5,390 nucleotides of DNA, taken from Actinomycetota bacterium (GTDB lineage Bacteria; Actinomycetota; Thermoleophilia; Solirubrobacterales; 70-9). Where the stretch lies: contig JAFDWD010000442.1 of NCBI GenBank assembly GCA_018268695.1, forward strand, positions 1 to 5,390, read 5' to 3'. The notes below the pieces were generated by a model. That model saw nothing but the letters and a program-made list of their open reading frames with translations. It was not told where the DNA came from and made no database searches. Both the position numbers and the translations under genes were made by a program. This document shows, one piece after another, positions 5,153 through 5,390 of the stretch; position 1 is the stretch's first letter; every line of letters begins with the position of its first letter.

Positions 5153-5348
5153 AACAGACGCACCAAGCAAACGCAGCAGGAGGTGGCGCAGTGGCCGCCC
5201 GGTCAACCTGCTTCCGCCGCCACCAGCTCAGGGCGAAAGTGCCCGTGTCCATTTGCGCCGGACGACGCGCACCTCGACAACGAGACACCCTACAAGCGAC
5301 GGGCTTCAATCTGGGTTCGCCCACCTCAGAGGCTGAGTTGGAATCCGG

Positions 5349-5366
5349 GCAGGTCGTACTACCTGC
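5349..5366. repeat. 18-bp dyad near the right edge
   Basis: GCAGGT (5349-5354) and ACCTGC (5361-5366) are a perfect inverted repeat around a 6-bp centre. It overlaps the TAG of a minus-strand frame coming from the right, so it may be that gene's terminator, or an operator. Undecidable without the flanking sequence. Confidence 0.4.
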
Positions 5367-5390
5367 TCACGAGCCGGGTCAGGGTGAAGG

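Larger units (their letters stand above)
5076..5390. other. Region without a defensible gene after the Usp gene
   Basis: This 315-bp stretch has open frames on both strands, as high-GC DNA does, but none with a recognisable domain. On the plus strand ATG 5107 opens a frame that runs off the right edge (94 codons), with an AGGAGG (5180-5185) before an in-frame GTG 5193; its composition, rich in Arg with many A-ending codons, does not look coding. On the minus strand a frame ends FTLTRLVSR-stop at 5361, which could be the tail of a gene entering from the right. Codon use is less regular here than in the flanking genes. Confidence 0.5.

Noticed and set aside
5231..5244. GGGC-gaaagt-GCCC dyad considered as a DosR-like box.
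   Set aside because: Only the outer GGG/CCC and two central bases fit the consensus GGGACTWWAGTCCC, and it lies downstream rather than upstream of the Usp gene.
4911..5324. A 137-codon minus-strand frame overlapping the end of the Usp gene.
   Set aside because: It runs antisense to the conserved Usp ATP-binding segment, has no domain and no good ribosome site.
5330..5390. GAATCCGGG-like string checked as a possible tRNA T-arm.
   Set aside because: No GTTC loop, acceptor stem or anticodon arm could be assembled around it on either strand.

Overview
The window is G+C-rich bacterial chromosome with tightly packed genes and C/G-ending codons. The oxidase subtype, the 165-residue orphan family and the NarL-type regulators suggest a high-GC actinobacterium, most likely of the Thermoleophilia/Solirubrobacterales kind. 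That placement comes from remembered family resemblance, not from a search. No rRNA, tRNA, CRISPR array, insertion sequence or phage gene was seen.

Layout. (1) Positions 1-1241, minus strand: the N-terminal 413 codons of subunit I of an aa3-type heme-copper oxygen reductase (ctaD), running off the left edge. It carries the YSHP signature of the A2 (caa3-like) subtype and an unusual N-terminal extension of about 120 residues with two extra hydrophobic segments. (2) 1242-1393: a divergent regulatory interval with a plausible sigma70-type promoter for ctaD. (3) 1394-1693 (+): a 99-residue orphan protein with a predicted beta-alpha-beta-beta-alpha-beta order. (4) 1803-1991 (+): a 62-residue protein, easy to miss, carrying a FPASDPPA motif. 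(5) 1992-2057: a convergent gap with two hairpins. (6) 2058-2555 (-): a 165-residue basic protein of unknown function with a near-perfect Shine-Dalgarno. (7) 2679-3338 (-) and 3322-4434 (-): a NarL/LuxR-type response regulator and its HisKA_3 sensor kinase, overlapping by 17 nt. (8) 4479-5075 (+): a universal stress protein with an intact ATP-binding motif, divergent from the kinase with only 44 bp between start codons. (9) 5076-5390: no gene I can defend.

How the genes may work together. Kinase, regulator and probably the 165-residue protein form a minus-strand operon. The kinase has two membrane helices with almost nothing between them outside the cell, so it likely senses a membrane or redox-linked cue rather than an external ligand. 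A Usp gene facing a NarL-type two-component system, close to a terminal oxidase, recalls the DosRS arrangement of hypoxia or respiratory-stress control. That is an inference from context; no convincing DosR box was found.

The best candidates for something undescribed are the two small plus-strand proteins beside ctaD, the extended N-terminus of ctaD, and the orphan gene downstream of the response regulator.
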